Counted from the first letter of the stretch, positions 8,661 to 17,486 are shown. The stretch is DNA of 60,952 nucleotides from Scybalomonas sp905214925 (GCA_905214925.1 CAJMOB010000021.1:1-60952); one strand, 5' to 3'. Made by a program: numbers and translations. Notes: generated from the sequence alone by a model not told the origin.

Positions 8661-9635
8661 TTATCCACCAATTTGGACCATTGCTCTTGTTTCCTCATCC
8701 TCAATTTCTTTTTCAAAAAACTGATGGGAAATTGGTTTTCTCATAATTGCTTGTTCCATTACATTTGTCAACTCTTCTTCTTCCATTCCATGTCTTAAAA
8801 GTTCTCTTAAATCAATGCCATCTCTATGATGTAAACAGAGCTTTAAACGACCATCACTTGTCAATCGAACACGATTACAGTTTTCACAAAATTCATGAGA
8901 TACTGCGCTAATAAAACCAATTCCTTTTTGAAATCCTTTAAACTCATAATAAACGGCGGGCCCATTTCCATACCGTTTTGTGGAAACCATCGCCTTTCCA
9001 TAGTGTTTCTCTAATAATTGTAAAATTTCATCATTGGAAATCGGTTGATATTGCTTCCCATATCCAATTGGCATCATTTCAATAAAACGGACAGAAACAG
9101 GATATTTCTTTGCCAATTCTGCAATGGAAAGCAGCTCATCTTCATTAAATTCTCGAACTGGTACGCAGTTAATCTTCACAGGAATCCCAACTGCGATACA
9201 CTCTTTCATCCCATTTAATACATCATCAATTCTATCCCGTCTTGTAATCGCTTCATATCGTTTTTTATCTAGCGTATCAAGACTAATATTAACTCCTGTT
9301 AATCCTGCGTCTTTTAGTTCTTTTGCCATCTGGCTTAATAAAACTCCATTGGTTGTGAGTGTCACTTGTTCCATATGAACTTCTTTTCTAAGAATCGCAA
9401 TTAAATGAGCGATATCTTTGCGCACAAGAGGTTCGCCCCCTGTTAACTTAATTTTTCGGACTCCCAAATTCCACGCTGCTTTTGCTACACGGCGAATCTC
9501 TTCAAAAGAAAGAATCTCTTCATGTTTCATACAGGGAATTCCTTCTTCGGGCATACAATAAACGCACCGAAGATTGCATCGATCCGTAATTGAAATTCTC
9601 ATATAATCAATTTTGCGATTCTGTTGATCTTTCAT
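8661..9635 (-). CDS. moaA: GTP 3',8-cyclase MoaA
   Basis: Radical-SAM enzyme for the first step of molybdopterin synthesis, GTP to 3',8-cyclo-GTP. 324 aa. The N-terminal [4Fe-4S] motif C20-x3-C24-x2-C27 sits in TDRCNLRCVYCMPEEG; the C-terminal second cluster is C-E-N-C followed by a Cys in GRLKLC; TGGEPLVRKD is the radical-SAM GGEP motif. The protein ends in the diagnostic Gly-Gly (MVQIGG). Its partner moaC lies upstream, 106 bp away. moaD and moaE are not in this window. Confidence 0.97.
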   Translation of the reverse strand: MKDQQNRKIDYMRISITDRCNLRCVYCMPEEGIPCMKHEEILSFEEIRRVAKAAWNLGVRKIKLTGGEPLVRKDIAHLIAILRKEVHMEQVTLTTNGVLLSQMAKELKDAGLTGVNISLDTLDKKRYEAITRRDRIDDVLNGMKECIAVGIPVKINCVPVREFNEDELLSIAELAKKYPVSVRFIEMMPIGYGKQYQPISNDEILQLLEKHYGKAMVSTKRYGNGPAVYYEFKGFQKGIGFISAVSHEFCENCNRVRLTSDGRLKLCLHHRDGIDLRELLRHGMEEEELTNVMEQAIMRKPISHQFFEKEIEDEETRAMVQIGG

Positions 9636-9741
9636 TCTATCACCAACTTTCTACCATCATTTTTTCTTTTTTTCCTTTTCGCTACAAATTTCTTACTTCT
9701 TTTTTTCTCTTGCTTTTTTATCCCCATAAGCTTATCCCTTC

Positions 9742-10221
9742 TTACTTCTTTGCTTGATAATGTCCACTTTTTCCTCCTAATTTTTCAAGAAGATGAACAT
9801 TTTGAATACACATACTGCGATCCATTGCCTTACACATATCATAAATGGTCAGCAATGCCGTCATTACGCCTGTTAATGCTTCCATTTCAACCCCTGTTCT
9901 CCCAGCTAACTTCGTTGTACAAATGGCACGAATCGTAGAAGTTTCTTCTTCTAATTCAAAGTCAATGGATGCCTTTGTGAGCATTAACGGATGGCACATT
10001 GGAATCAGATCACTTGTTTTCTTTGTTGCCATAATCCCAGCAACTCTTGCTACTCCAAGCACATCTCCTTTTTTTGCTCTTCCTTGCTTTACAACTTCAT
10101 AGGTCTCTTGATTCATTGTAATCTCACCTATTGCAACCGCAACTCTTGTTGTAATATCTTTTTCCGTTACATCCACCATAACGGCATTTCCAGCTTCATC
10201 AAAATGATTTAATTTTCCCAT
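9742..10221 (-). CDS. moaC: Cyclic pyranopterin monophosphate synthase MoaC
   Basis: Converts 3',8-cyclo-GTP to cyclic pyranopterin monophosphate. 159 aa from ATG 10221, chosen because AAAGGA lies about 7 nt upstream; an in-frame TTG two codons earlier is less likely. Conserved segments: MVDVTEKDITTRVA, KGDVLGVARVAGIMATKKTSDLIPMCHPL, and GVEMEALTGVMTALLTIYDMCKA with the invariant Lys and Asp of the active site. It lies between the MoeA-like gene and moaA in a common transcription direction. Confidence 0.97.
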   Translation of the reverse strand: MGKLNHFDEAGNAVMVDVTEKDITTRVAVAIGEITMNQETYEVVKQGRAKKGDVLGVARVAGIMATKKTSDLIPMCHPLMLTKASIDFELEEETSTIRAICTTKLAGRTGVEMEALTGVMTALLTIYDMCKAMDRSMCIQNVHLLEKLGGKSGHYQAKK

Positions 10222-10303
10222 ATACAAATCCTTTTTCTATTTTTATCCTTTTATTTTACAAAACCATTTCTATCGTTATATACGGCACGGTTTAATGACT
10301 TTT

Positions 10304-11332
10304 TTATTTTCCAAAACCACATTTTGGGAAAGTACAGACAGGACAATTTTCACAAAGTCCACCATGTCCATATTCCGCCATATCTTTTATTGATAATTTC
10401 TCTCCTGCAATCAATCTTGGCAACAATAAATCAAAAATCGTTCTCTTACCATACATAACACATCCTGGAAGTCCACAGACAGGAATTTCTTTTCCATCTT
10501 TGTAATAATAAGATACTAAAAACATAGCCCCTGGTAATACTGGCGCTCCATAAGATACAATCTCTGCCCCTGTTGCCTTAATGGCTCCTGGTGTTCTATC
10601 ATCTGGATCCACACTCATACCACCTGTACAAAATACCATTTCTGCTCCGTCTTCAATGGCTTTTAAAATAGCATTTTTAATATCTTCTTGAGAATCATCT
10701 ACAATCGTCTGAGAAAGAACTTGTACTCCAAATTCTTCTAACTTTCCTTTTACAACTGGTCCAAATTTATCGGTGATTCTACCTTTAAATACTTCACTTC
10801 CTGTCGTAACAATCGCAGCTGTCTTTTTTACAAAAGGAAGAATCGCTAACAAAGGTTCTTCTCCAATTGCTTCTTTTGCCTTTTTTAACTTTTCTTCCTC
10901 AATAATAAGAGGAATAACTCTTGTTCCAGCAACTTTTGTTCCTTTTTTCACAGGGAAATTTCCATGGATAGTAGCAATCATAATTTCTCCAAAACAATTC
11001 AACTGAAAAATTCGTTCTTTATCTACCTTTAATAGTCCATCAATATCAGCGATTAATTCTACTTTTCCTTCCTTTACCTCTCCTTTCACTAAATAATCAT
11101 TTTTACACATATCATATAAGATCTCAGCTGCCTCATCTTCATGAAGCATTCCTTCCTTTTTCTCCCATACATAAAGATGCTCTTTTCCTATTGATAATAA
11201 AACAGGAATATCCTCTTCCGTTACTACATGACCTTTTCGAAAAATAGCATCTTTTTTTACTCCTGGAATAATCTGTGTTAAATCATGACACAACACATGT
11301 CCAACGGCTTTTTCTGTATCAATTAATTTCAT
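10304..11332 (-). CDS. MoeA/MoCF-type molybdopterin-binding protein with Cys-rich tail
   Basis: 342 aa. A MoCF-fold domain covers roughly residues 170-300: TGSEVFKGRITDKFGP, FCTGGMSVDPDDRTP and CGLPGCVMYGKRTIFD, corresponding to molybdopterin-binding and molybdate-inserting enzymes (MogA/MoeA). The first 160 residues do not look like the standard MoeA linker, and the protein is shorter than MoeA (about 400). The last 16 residues hold four cysteines, CENCPVCTFPKCGFGK, suggesting a metal or Fe-S site. GGAGGATTACATTC precedes the ATG. It is the first gene of the Moco run (moeA-like, moaC, moaA, MOSC, xdhC). Exact step not provable from sequence. Confidence 0.82.
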   Translation of the reverse strand: MKLIDTEKAVGHVLCHDLTQIIPGVKKDAIFRKGHVVTEEDIPVLLSIGKEHLYVWEKKEGMLHEDEAAEILYDMCKNDYLVKGEVKEGKVELIADIDGLLKVDKERIFQLNCFGEIMIATIHGNFPVKKGTKVAGTRVIPLIIEEEKLKKAKEAIGEEPLLAILPFVKKTAAIVTTGSEVFKGRITDKFGPVVKGKLEEFGVQVLSQTIVDDSQEDIKNAILKAIEDGAEMVFCTGGMSVDPDDRTPGAIKATGAEIVSYGAPVLPGAMFLVSYYYKDGKEIPVCGLPGCVMYGKRTIFDLLLPRLIAGEKLSIKDMAEYGHGGLCENCPVCTFPKCGFGK

Positions 11333-11458
11333 GAATGTAATCCTCCTAAAAAAATCCTTCTGTTTTTTATTTTATCATTATTAGAAAAAAAATCGATTGC
11401 TTTTGCAACATACGCTCGAACTAAAGACTAATATAAAAATCTACTTTGTAATAGTTTT

Positions 11459-11690
11459 TTATGCGATAGAAAACGAATTTTCCTATCATTCATAAAAAAG
11501 TGTGCGCCCAACACTCTTCACCACTTTAAGTTACTTCTAGCAATGCACACTTTGCCGCGCGGTCCCAGTTTACGAAGTAAATTTTTTCCACTCTGCGATC
11601 TGCGCATCGTTTGCGCGTAGCGCTTTTTTATATCATAAGAACCATAACTCTATCATACAAAAATAACCCAATTTCTTATGATATAAAAAA
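11459..11690 (+). repeat. Dispersed intergenic repeat, copy A
   Basis: Modular element: a first hairpin (GATAGAAAA ... TTTTCCTATC then A-run), a core of about 130 bp, and a second hairpin (TATATCATAAGAA ... TTCTTATGATATA followed by A7). The core shares a 22-nt exact match (11533-11554) and CAGTTTACGAAG (11566-11577) with copy B at 40714-40735 and 40747-40758. No coding potential. It lies between divergent moeA-like and galM genes. Confidence 0.8.
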
Positions 11691-11691
11691 A

Positions 11692-11790
11692 TCCTTACCT
11701 AAGGGAATCTCTCATGCTTCCAATCGCTTTCTCGCATAGAGTATTCCATGGTAAGGAGATACCGATGTCTTTTCATCTACGTTAACTTAC
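11692..11790 (-). ncRNA. Candidate small structured RNA or leader terminator
   Basis: On the minus strand CCTTACC and GGTAAGG close a long stem continuing as GGAAT/ATTCC, CTCT/AGAG and ATGC/GCAT around a 16-nt loop, then run straight into T7 (11692 side). Upstream there is a plausible promoter: TTGAAT (11819-11824), 16-nt spacer, TATAAT (11797-11802). The predicted transcript is about 100 nt with a small 5' hairpin GATG-AAAAGA-CATC. It points towards the moeA-like gene, 360 bp away, so it could be a free sRNA or an attenuated leader. I do not recognise a known RNA class. Confidence 0.5.
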
Positions 11791-11974
11791 TCTTTTATTA
11801 TATCAAATTTTATAACAAATTCAACAATATTTTCAAATATCCTCTTTGGACATTTTGACTATTTTTTACAAACAAATAATTCAAAATACTGGAAAAGAGT
11901 TTTCAAACCTTCCAAATTATTGTACAATTATTAGTGAATAATTAAAAAAATTTCTAGAGAAGGCGGTATGAAAA

Positions 11975-13033
11975 ATGGCAAAAATTACTCAATCTATTTT
12001 TGGAACAACAAAACAAGGGGAACAAGCACATATTTTTAAGCTAGAAAATAACATTGGATCTTATGTTACCATTACAGACTTTGGTGGAACCATTCTTTCG
12101 TTAGTTGTCCCTGATAAAAATGGAACTCCAACGGATGTGGTGCTTGGCTATGATCGTTTAGAAACTTATGAACTTGAAGGTGGTGCTTTTTTTGGTGCTT
12201 TGATTGGACGCTGTGGAAACCGTATAGCAAAGGGACAATTTTCTTTAAATGGAAAAGACTATACTCTTACTTGTAATGATGGCCCAAATCACCTTCATGG
12301 AGGTCCTACTGGCTTTAGTCATAGACTTTGGAAAGCCTCTATTGAACTTGGCTCTTTAAAGCTCACATTACATAGTGCAGACAAGGAAGAAGGCTATCCT
12401 GGAAACGTGACCGTTACAGTTACATACACATTCGGTGATGATAACAACTTAAGCATCCATTACGAAGCGGTCAGCGATGCAGATACGATTGTAAATCTAA
12501 CAAATCATAGTTATTTTAATTTAAACGGACATTCTAGCGGTTCTGTGGAAGATCAAATGCTAAAATTATTTGCTTCTTCTTACACTCCAACAGACAGTAC
12601 TTTAATCCCAACAGGTGAAATTCGTTCTGTTGCTGGAACACCATTTGATTTTAGAGAATATAAAAAAATTGGTAATGACCTTCATGCAGAAGAGGAACAA
12701 ATCAAAAATGGCAATGGATACGATCATAATTTTGTTTTAGATAATTCTGGATCTTTAGCCGTATTTGCCGAAGCCTATAGCGAGCAATCTGGCATTTACA
12801 TGAAAGCAAAAACAACATTACCAGGGGTTCAATTTTATACAGGAAATTACCTTGACGAAACAATAAAGGCAAAAGATAATGCTACTTATCATCCTAATCA
12901 AGGATTCGCTTTGGAAACACAGGTTTTTCCAGATGCGATTCACCATAAAAATTTCCCATCTTCTATCCTTCGAGCTGGTATGAAATATAATACAGTAACT
13001 ACTTATGAGTTTTCTGTGAAAAATTCTCTATAA
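11975..13033 (+). CDS. galM: Aldose 1-epimerase (mutarotase)
   Basis: Interconverts alpha and beta anomers of aldoses such as galactose and glucose. 352 aa, standard length. Characteristic pieces: GGTILSLVVPDKNG, IGRCGNRIAKGQFSLNG, NHLHGGPTGF (catalytic His region), NLTNHSYFNLNGH (second His), YDHNFVLD, and FALETQVFPDAIHHKNFPS near the end with the catalytic Glu. AGAAGGCGG lies about 8-14 nt before the ATG; a nearer ATG at 11968 is out of frame. It stands alone, with no galactose operon around it. The gap upstream (11333-11974) holds repeat A and the candidate RNA. Confidence 0.95.
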   Translation: MAKITQSIFGTTKQGEQAHIFKLENNIGSYVTITDFGGTILSLVVPDKNGTPTDVVLGYDRLETYELEGGAFFGALIGRCGNRIAKGQFSLNGKDYTLTCNDGPNHLHGGPTGFSHRLWKASIELGSLKLTLHSADKEEGYPGNVTVTVTYTFGDDNNLSIHYEAVSDADTIVNLTNHSYFNLNGHSSGSVEDQMLKLFASSYTPTDSTLIPTGEIRSVAGTPFDFREYKKIGNDLHAEEEQIKNGNGYDHNFVLDNSGSLAVFAEAYSEQSGIYMKAKTTLPGVQFYTGNYLDETIKAKDNATYHPNQGFALETQVFPDAIHHKNFPSSILRAGMKYNTVTTYEFSVKNSL

Positions 13034-13200
13034 TTTATTTATCTTTTTCTATTATTATAGAAAGAAATGGTTGCATTTTTATTAATTTCATGTAAAATGG
13101 TTGTGTATGCCTTTAAAACAAAACTCTTATTGGAAGAATTTAATGTAGACATTTTCAATGTCTCATACTATTATATGATAAATAAAGGAAGGAATTAACT

Positions 13201-14850
13201 ATGATTACAGCAAGTAACATCACTCTTCGTCTTGGAAAAAAAGCATTATTCGAAGAAGTAAATATTAAATTTACAGAGGGCAATTGTTATGGTCTTATTG
13301 GTGCTAATGGTGCCGGTAAATCTACTTTTTTAAGAATTCTCTCTGGAGAACTAGAACCAACTAATGGTGATATTATTATTACTCCAGGTCAACGTCTTTC
13401 CGTGTTAAAACAGGATCACTTCAAATATGATGAATATTCTGTTCTTGACACTGTTATTATGGGAAATCAACGCCTTTATGACATTATGAAAGAAAAAGAA
13501 GCCATCTATTCCAAAGAAGATTTTACAGAAGAAGATGGAATTCGTGCTAGTGAATTAGAAGGAGAATTCGCTACTATGAACGGTTGGGAAGCCGAATCTG
13601 ATGCTGAAACATTATTAAATGGTCTCGGTATTGAAACAGAGCTTCACTACAAACAGATGAGTGAATTAACAGGTTCTGAAAAAGTCAAAGTATTACTTGC
13701 TCAAGCGTTATTTGGTAATCCTGATATTCTTCTTCTTGACGAGCCTACAAACCACTTGGATTTAGCAGCGATTGCTTGGTTAGAAGAATTTTTAATCAAC
13801 TTTGATAATACTGTTATTGTTGTATCTCATGACCGTTATTTCTTAAATAAAGTATGTACTCATATTGCTGATATCGATTATGGTAAAATTCAGCTCTATG
13901 CTGGTAACTATGACTTCTGGTATGAATCTAGTCAGCTTATGATCAAGCAGATGAAAGAAGCAAACAAGAAAAAAGAAGAAAAAATTAAAGAATTACAAGA
14001 ATTTATTCAACGTTTTAGTGCTAACGCTTCCAAATCCAAACAGGCAACTAGCCGTAAACGTGCTCTTGAAAAAATTCAACTTGATGAAATGCGTCCATCT
14101 AGCCGTAAATACCCATATATCGATTTTAGACCAAATCGTGAAATCGGTAATGAAGTCCTTCAAGTAGAAGGTATTAGCAAAACCATCGACGGTGTAAAAG
14201 TTCTTGACAATGTAAGCTTTATTTTAGGTCATGACGATAAAGTTGCTTTTGTTGGTCCAAACACAATCGCTACTACAACTCTTTTCAAGATTTTAGCTGG
14301 TGAAATGGAACCAGACGAAGGAACTTATAAATGGGGTGTTACAACTTCTCAAGCTTATTTCCCAAAAGATAATACAAAAGAGTTTGATTGCGATGATACT
14401 ATCGTCGATTGGTTAACACAATACTCTGATGAAAAAGATGTAACATATGTTCGTGGTTTCTTAGGACGAATGTTATTCTCTGGTGATGATGGTATGAAAC
14501 GTGTTAAAGTATTATCTGGTGGTGAAAAAGTTCGTTGTCTCCTATCAAAAATGATGATCTCTGGAGCTAACTGCTTAATCCTTGATGAGCCTACAAACCA
14601 CTTAGATATGGAATCTATCACTGCTTTAAACAATGGTCTTATTAAATTCAAAGGCGTATTACTATTCGCTTCCCAAGACCATCAGTTTATTCAAACAACA
14701 GCAAACCGTATTATGGAACTTACAAATAACGGTGGTTTAATTGATAAAATTACAACCTATGATGAATATCTTGATAGCGATGAAATGGCTAGAAAACGTC
14801 AAGTTATGAACTTAGATGAAACCGTTTCTGAAGATAAAGTAGAAGAATAA
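13201..14850 (+). CDS. ABC-F family ATPase (YbiT/YkpA-like)
   Basis: Soluble tandem ABC ATPase that acts on ribosomes, 549 aa. NBD1 (1-245) has an intact Walker A GANGAGKST (34-42) and Walker B ILLLDEPTNHLD (176-187) but an altered signature LTGSEK (156-161). A basic linker (about 250-300) joins NBD2, where Walker A is degenerate, GPNTIATTT (352-360, no Gly-Lys pair), while the signature LSGGEK (438-443) and Walker B LILDEPTNHLD (459-469) are intact. So one composite ATP site is complete and the other doubly degenerate. GGAAGGAATTAACT precedes the ATG. There is no evidence for antibiotic resistance as opposed to a housekeeping translation role. Confidence 0.92.
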   Translation: MITASNITLRLGKKALFEEVNIKFTEGNCYGLIGANGAGKSTFLRILSGELEPTNGDIIITPGQRLSVLKQDHFKYDEYSVLDTVIMGNQRLYDIMKEKEAIYSKEDFTEEDGIRASELEGEFATMNGWEAESDAETLLNGLGIETELHYKQMSELTGSEKVKVLLAQALFGNPDILLLDEPTNHLDLAAIAWLEEFLINFDNTVIVVSHDRYFLNKVCTHIADIDYGKIQLYAGNYDFWYESSQLMIKQMKEANKKKEEKIKELQEFIQRFSANASKSKQATSRKRALEKIQLDEMRPSSRKYPYIDFRPNREIGNEVLQVEGISKTIDGVKVLDNVSFILGHDDKVAFVGPNTIATTTLFKILAGEMEPDEGTYKWGVTTSQAYFPKDNTKEFDCDDTIVDWLTQYSDEKDVTYVRGFLGRMLFSGDDGMKRVKVLSGGEKVRCLLSKMMISGANCLILDEPTNHLDMESITALNNGLIKFKGVLLFASQDHQFIQTTANRIMELTNNGGLIDKITTYDEYLDSDEMARKRQVMNLDETVSEDKVEE

Positions 14851-14855
14851 GAAGA

Positions 14856-14892
14856 AAAAGCCCATTAGTAATTCTACTAATGGGCTTTCTTA
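14856..14892. terminator. Bidirectional terminator after the ABC-F gene
   Basis: AAAAGCCCATTAGTA (14856-14870) and TACTAATGGGCTTT (14875-14888) form a perfect stem with a 4-nt loop, A-rich and T-rich flanks, between convergent genes. Confidence 0.92.
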
Positions 14893-14929
14893 TGCTGTTT
14901 ATCACTCCAAAAAAGATCAATCAATACGC

Positions 14930-15526
14930 TTAAACTGGCTGTGCCAGCACTTCTCTCATTTCTACAAAAGAATTTTGAAGAATGGCTACAACAGAAGCTA
15001 CTACTTCCATGCATACACGCACAATGTAACGACAATCTTCTAATACAATGCTCTTTTTCTTTGTGTACTCCTGATGTGTCTCCTCAATAAACTGAAATAG
15101 TTCTTCTTTCGTATCATGAACTTTAATTTCTTTTCTAATTTCCATCACTTCCTTGCTTTCTAAAAAGCGGCGAAGAGCAAATTTTAAATCTTTTTCATAA
15201 TAGCAGTGCTCTTTTAAATTCCCCTCATAATGTTCATTATGGGGAAATGTAAAATAATCTGCAAGATAGTGTGTAATTTCTCCAAGTCGGATACAGTCGC
15301 GATATCCAAAACAGTACATATTTTTCATTTTCTCAATAAATCGATCGATTTTTTGCTTTAAATCCTCAAACGTATGCTTAAACGTATGTGGTGTTGTTAA
15401 AAAGGACGGTTTACAATCTGGTAAAATGCTACCAAAGCAAAATGTAAGTTTGTGATTCATTGTATCTTCTAACTGAAGTTTATCCATTAAGCCAACTGCT
15501 AATGAAATATGTGATTTCTTTCTCAT
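14930..15526 (-). CDS. Zinc-dependent phospholipase C-like protein
   Basis: 198 aa. Resembles the zinc-dependent phospholipase C/S1-P1 nuclease-like family: SHISLAV near the start (His), FGSILPDCKPSFL (Asp), HTFKHTFEDL, and GEITHYLADYFTFPHNEHY with clustered His and Asp as metal ligands. There is no signal peptide, so a cytoplasmic location is likely. The secreted clostridial alpha-toxin type has an export signal and a membrane-binding C2 domain, both absent here. Substrate unknown. A gap of 335 bp (15527-15861) follows upstream; apart from AT-rich sequence and the promoter at 15784 I see nothing in it. Confidence 0.75.
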   Translation of the reverse strand: MRKKSHISLAVGLMDKLQLEDTMNHKLTFCFGSILPDCKPSFLTTPHTFKHTFEDLKQKIDRFIEKMKNMYCFGYRDCIRLGEITHYLADYFTFPHNEHYEGNLKEHCYYEKDLKFALRRFLESKEVMEIRKEIKVHDTKEELFQFIEETHQEYTKKKSIVLEDCRYIVRVCMEVVASVVAILQNSFVEMREVLAQPV

Positions 15527-15783
15527 TGTTTGTTCTTACCCCAATTTTTACGGACTCAATTCCGTTTTCGCCATTTTCGGCATTTTCAATAAGTTACGTT
15601 ATGTGCTATTTATAATCCCTCTTTTTTCTATTATCTAGCACTACTTTCATTCTATTACTATTTTTCATTTGTTGCAATAGTTTTCATGTAAATTTAATTT
15701 TTATTTTTAAATTCCTTTTTTTTACCATTTTATTTTTTATACTCTATAGCTCCACCTTATCTTTTATATAAATTGCGCAATAC

Positions 15784-15812
15784 TTGACTTTTTATTCACC
15801 TTTTTTTATAAT
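15784..15812 (+). promoter_or_regulatory. Sigma-A promoter of the CNNM/CorC gene
   Basis: TTGACT (15784-15789), 17-nt spacer, TATAAT (15807-15812), about 50 bp before the start codon. Confidence 0.75.
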
Positions 15813-15861
15813 ATACGCTAAGTAATTAATTTTTTATAAAGTTTGAAAGGAGTTGATCAAT

Positions 15862-17151
15862 TTGGACTCGAGTTCCATTATTCAACTAATTAGTCTCGTT
15901 ATTTTAATCGCACTTTCTGCTTTTTTTTCATCAGCAGAAACAGCTTTAACAACTATTAATAAAATTAGAATGCGTAATCTAGCGGAGGCTGGCAACAAAC
16001 GCGCTAGTCTCGTACTAAAGTTAACAGCAGATTCTCCAAAACTTTTAAGTACAATTTTAATTGGAAATAATATTGTAAATATTTCTGCCTCTTCAATTGC
16101 CACTGTAGTAGCTACTAAAGAACTTGGAAGCAAAGGTGCTGGAATTGCCACTGGTATTTTAACAATTTTAATTTTACTTTTTGGAGAAATTACCCCAAAA
16201 TCTTTTGCAACCTCTCATAATGAATCCATTTCTTTATTATATGCACCAATTATTTACCTTTTAACTGTTATTCTTACACCAATTATATTCCTCGTAAATG
16301 TATTATCTAGCGGACTTTTAAAACTATTCCGTTTAAATTCTTCGAAATCCTCTCAGTCTATCACGGAAAGTGAACTTCGTACCATTGTGGATGTAAGTCA
16401 CGAAGAAGGTGTTATTCAAACAGAAGAAAGAGCTATGATTAATAATGTATTTGATTTTGGTGGCTCTTTAGCAAAGGATATTATGACACCTCGAGTAGAT
16501 ATTGTCTACCTATCTGCCGATATTTCTTATGAGGAATTGCTAAAAATCTACAATGAAGAACGTTATACAAGATATCCTATTTATGAAACTTCGAAAGATG
16601 AAGTAATTGGTGTTTTAAATATTAAAGATCTTTTCTTTTATATGGCGACTCATGATAAGAGCAGTTTTTCTCTTCTTCCTCTTCTTTGGGAACCAACTTA
16701 TTGCTATGAATATCAAAAAACTTCTGCTCTTATGACAGAAATGAAAAAAACTTCTAGTAATTTCACTATCGTTCTTGATGAATATGGAAAAGTATCTGGA
16801 CTGATTACATTAGAAGATTTATTAGAAGAAATTGTCGGTGATATTCGTGATGAATACGATGCTTCAGAGCAAGATGAAATCAAAAAATTATCCGATCATG
16901 AGTTTGAAGTCGATGGCTCTGTAAAACTTGATGACTTTAACGATGAAACAGGAACGCATATTGAATCAGAAGATTACGATTCTATTGGTGGTCATATTAT
17001 TGAATTATTGGATCGAATTCCAAATGAAGGAGAACAAGCCACAGAACATGGCATTACTTATACCGTATTAAAAACAGAGAAAAATAGAATTAGTCGTGTT
17101 CGAGTCTATATTGAGCAAGATTATGATTTAGAAGAACCTAGCTCTTTATAA
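15862..17151 (+). CDS. CNNM/CorC family transporter (DUF21-CBS-CorC_HlyC)
   Basis: Membrane protein of the hemolysin C/MpfA type implicated in Mg2+ (or Co2+) efflux. From TTG 15862 it has 429 aa. That start is chosen because AAAGGAG (15846-15852) lies 9 nt upstream; an in-frame TTG at 15853 is too close to it. A DUF21 domain with several membrane helices (about 5-165) contains FFSSAETALTTINK and GEITPKSFA; a CBS pair follows (about 205-330, DIMTPRVDIV and TIVLDEYGKVSGLITLEDLLEEIVGDIRDE); then a CorC_HlyC domain to the end. Convergent with rpoD across repeat copy C. Confidence 0.92.
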   Translation: MDSSSIIQLISLVILIALSAFFSSAETALTTINKIRMRNLAEAGNKRASLVLKLTADSPKLLSTILIGNNIVNISASSIATVVATKELGSKGAGIATGILTILILLFGEITPKSFATSHNESISLLYAPIIYLLTVILTPIIFLVNVLSSGLLKLFRLNSSKSSQSITESELRTIVDVSHEEGVIQTEERAMINNVFDFGGSLAKDIMTPRVDIVYLSADISYEELLKIYNEERYTRYPIYETSKDEVIGVLNIKDLFFYMATHDKSSFSLLPLLWEPTYCYEYQKTSALMTEMKKTSSNFTIVLDEYGKVSGLITLEDLLEEIVGDIRDEYDASEQDEIKKLSDHEFEVDGSVKLDDFNDETGTHIESEDYDSIGGHIIELLDRIPNEGEQATEHGITYTVLKTEKNRISRVRVYIEQDYDLEEPSSL

Positions 17152-17159
17152 TAGTTAGG

Positions 17160-17375
17160 TATCTTCGCGTAAATTCTCTTTTCCACAAGCTGTGCATTGC
17201 TTGCACATAGTGCTTTTTATGTGATAGGAACTTCCTTCCAAAGTAAGTTTCCTATTACATAAAAAATGACATGAGAAACACACTTTGTGTGTTTCTCATG
17301 TCTATAGATGGCAACATATGCCTTCCACTTAAAAAAATGATGAGAAACACACTTTACGAGTTTCTCATATTGGCG
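17160..17375 (+). repeat. Dispersed intergenic repeat, copy C, with two extra hairpins
   Basis: Bases 17186-17220 match the right end of copies A and B (AGCTGTGCATT, TTGCACATAGTGCTTTTTAT). The conserved hairpin follows: ATGTGATAGGAA ... TTTCCTATTACAT then A6 (17219-17266). Two further stems with GAGAAACACAC and GTGTTTCTC-like arms lie at 17271-17301 and 17339-17370. It fills the gap between convergent CNNM and rpoD genes and probably ends both transcripts. Confidence 0.7.
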
Positions 17376-17486
17376 AGCGTGGTCAAATATCTCATTTGAA
17401 GAATTCCATAGACAACATTCATTTTGATGTATGTGGCTCTTGAATTTCTTCTATTCGTTACTTGACTCTTTGCGTTCGCGTAAATA

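Noticed and set aside
7113..11332. Selenocysteine insertion in the Moco/XdhC genes
   Set aside because: No in-frame TGA followed by conserved sequence; the genes are complete without recoding.
11692..11790. Idea that this hairpin is the small SRP (4.5S) RNA because of a GGAAGCA stretch
   Set aside because: The conserved asymmetric loop and GGTCAGG...GGAAGGAAGCAGCC core are absent; only a short coincidental match.
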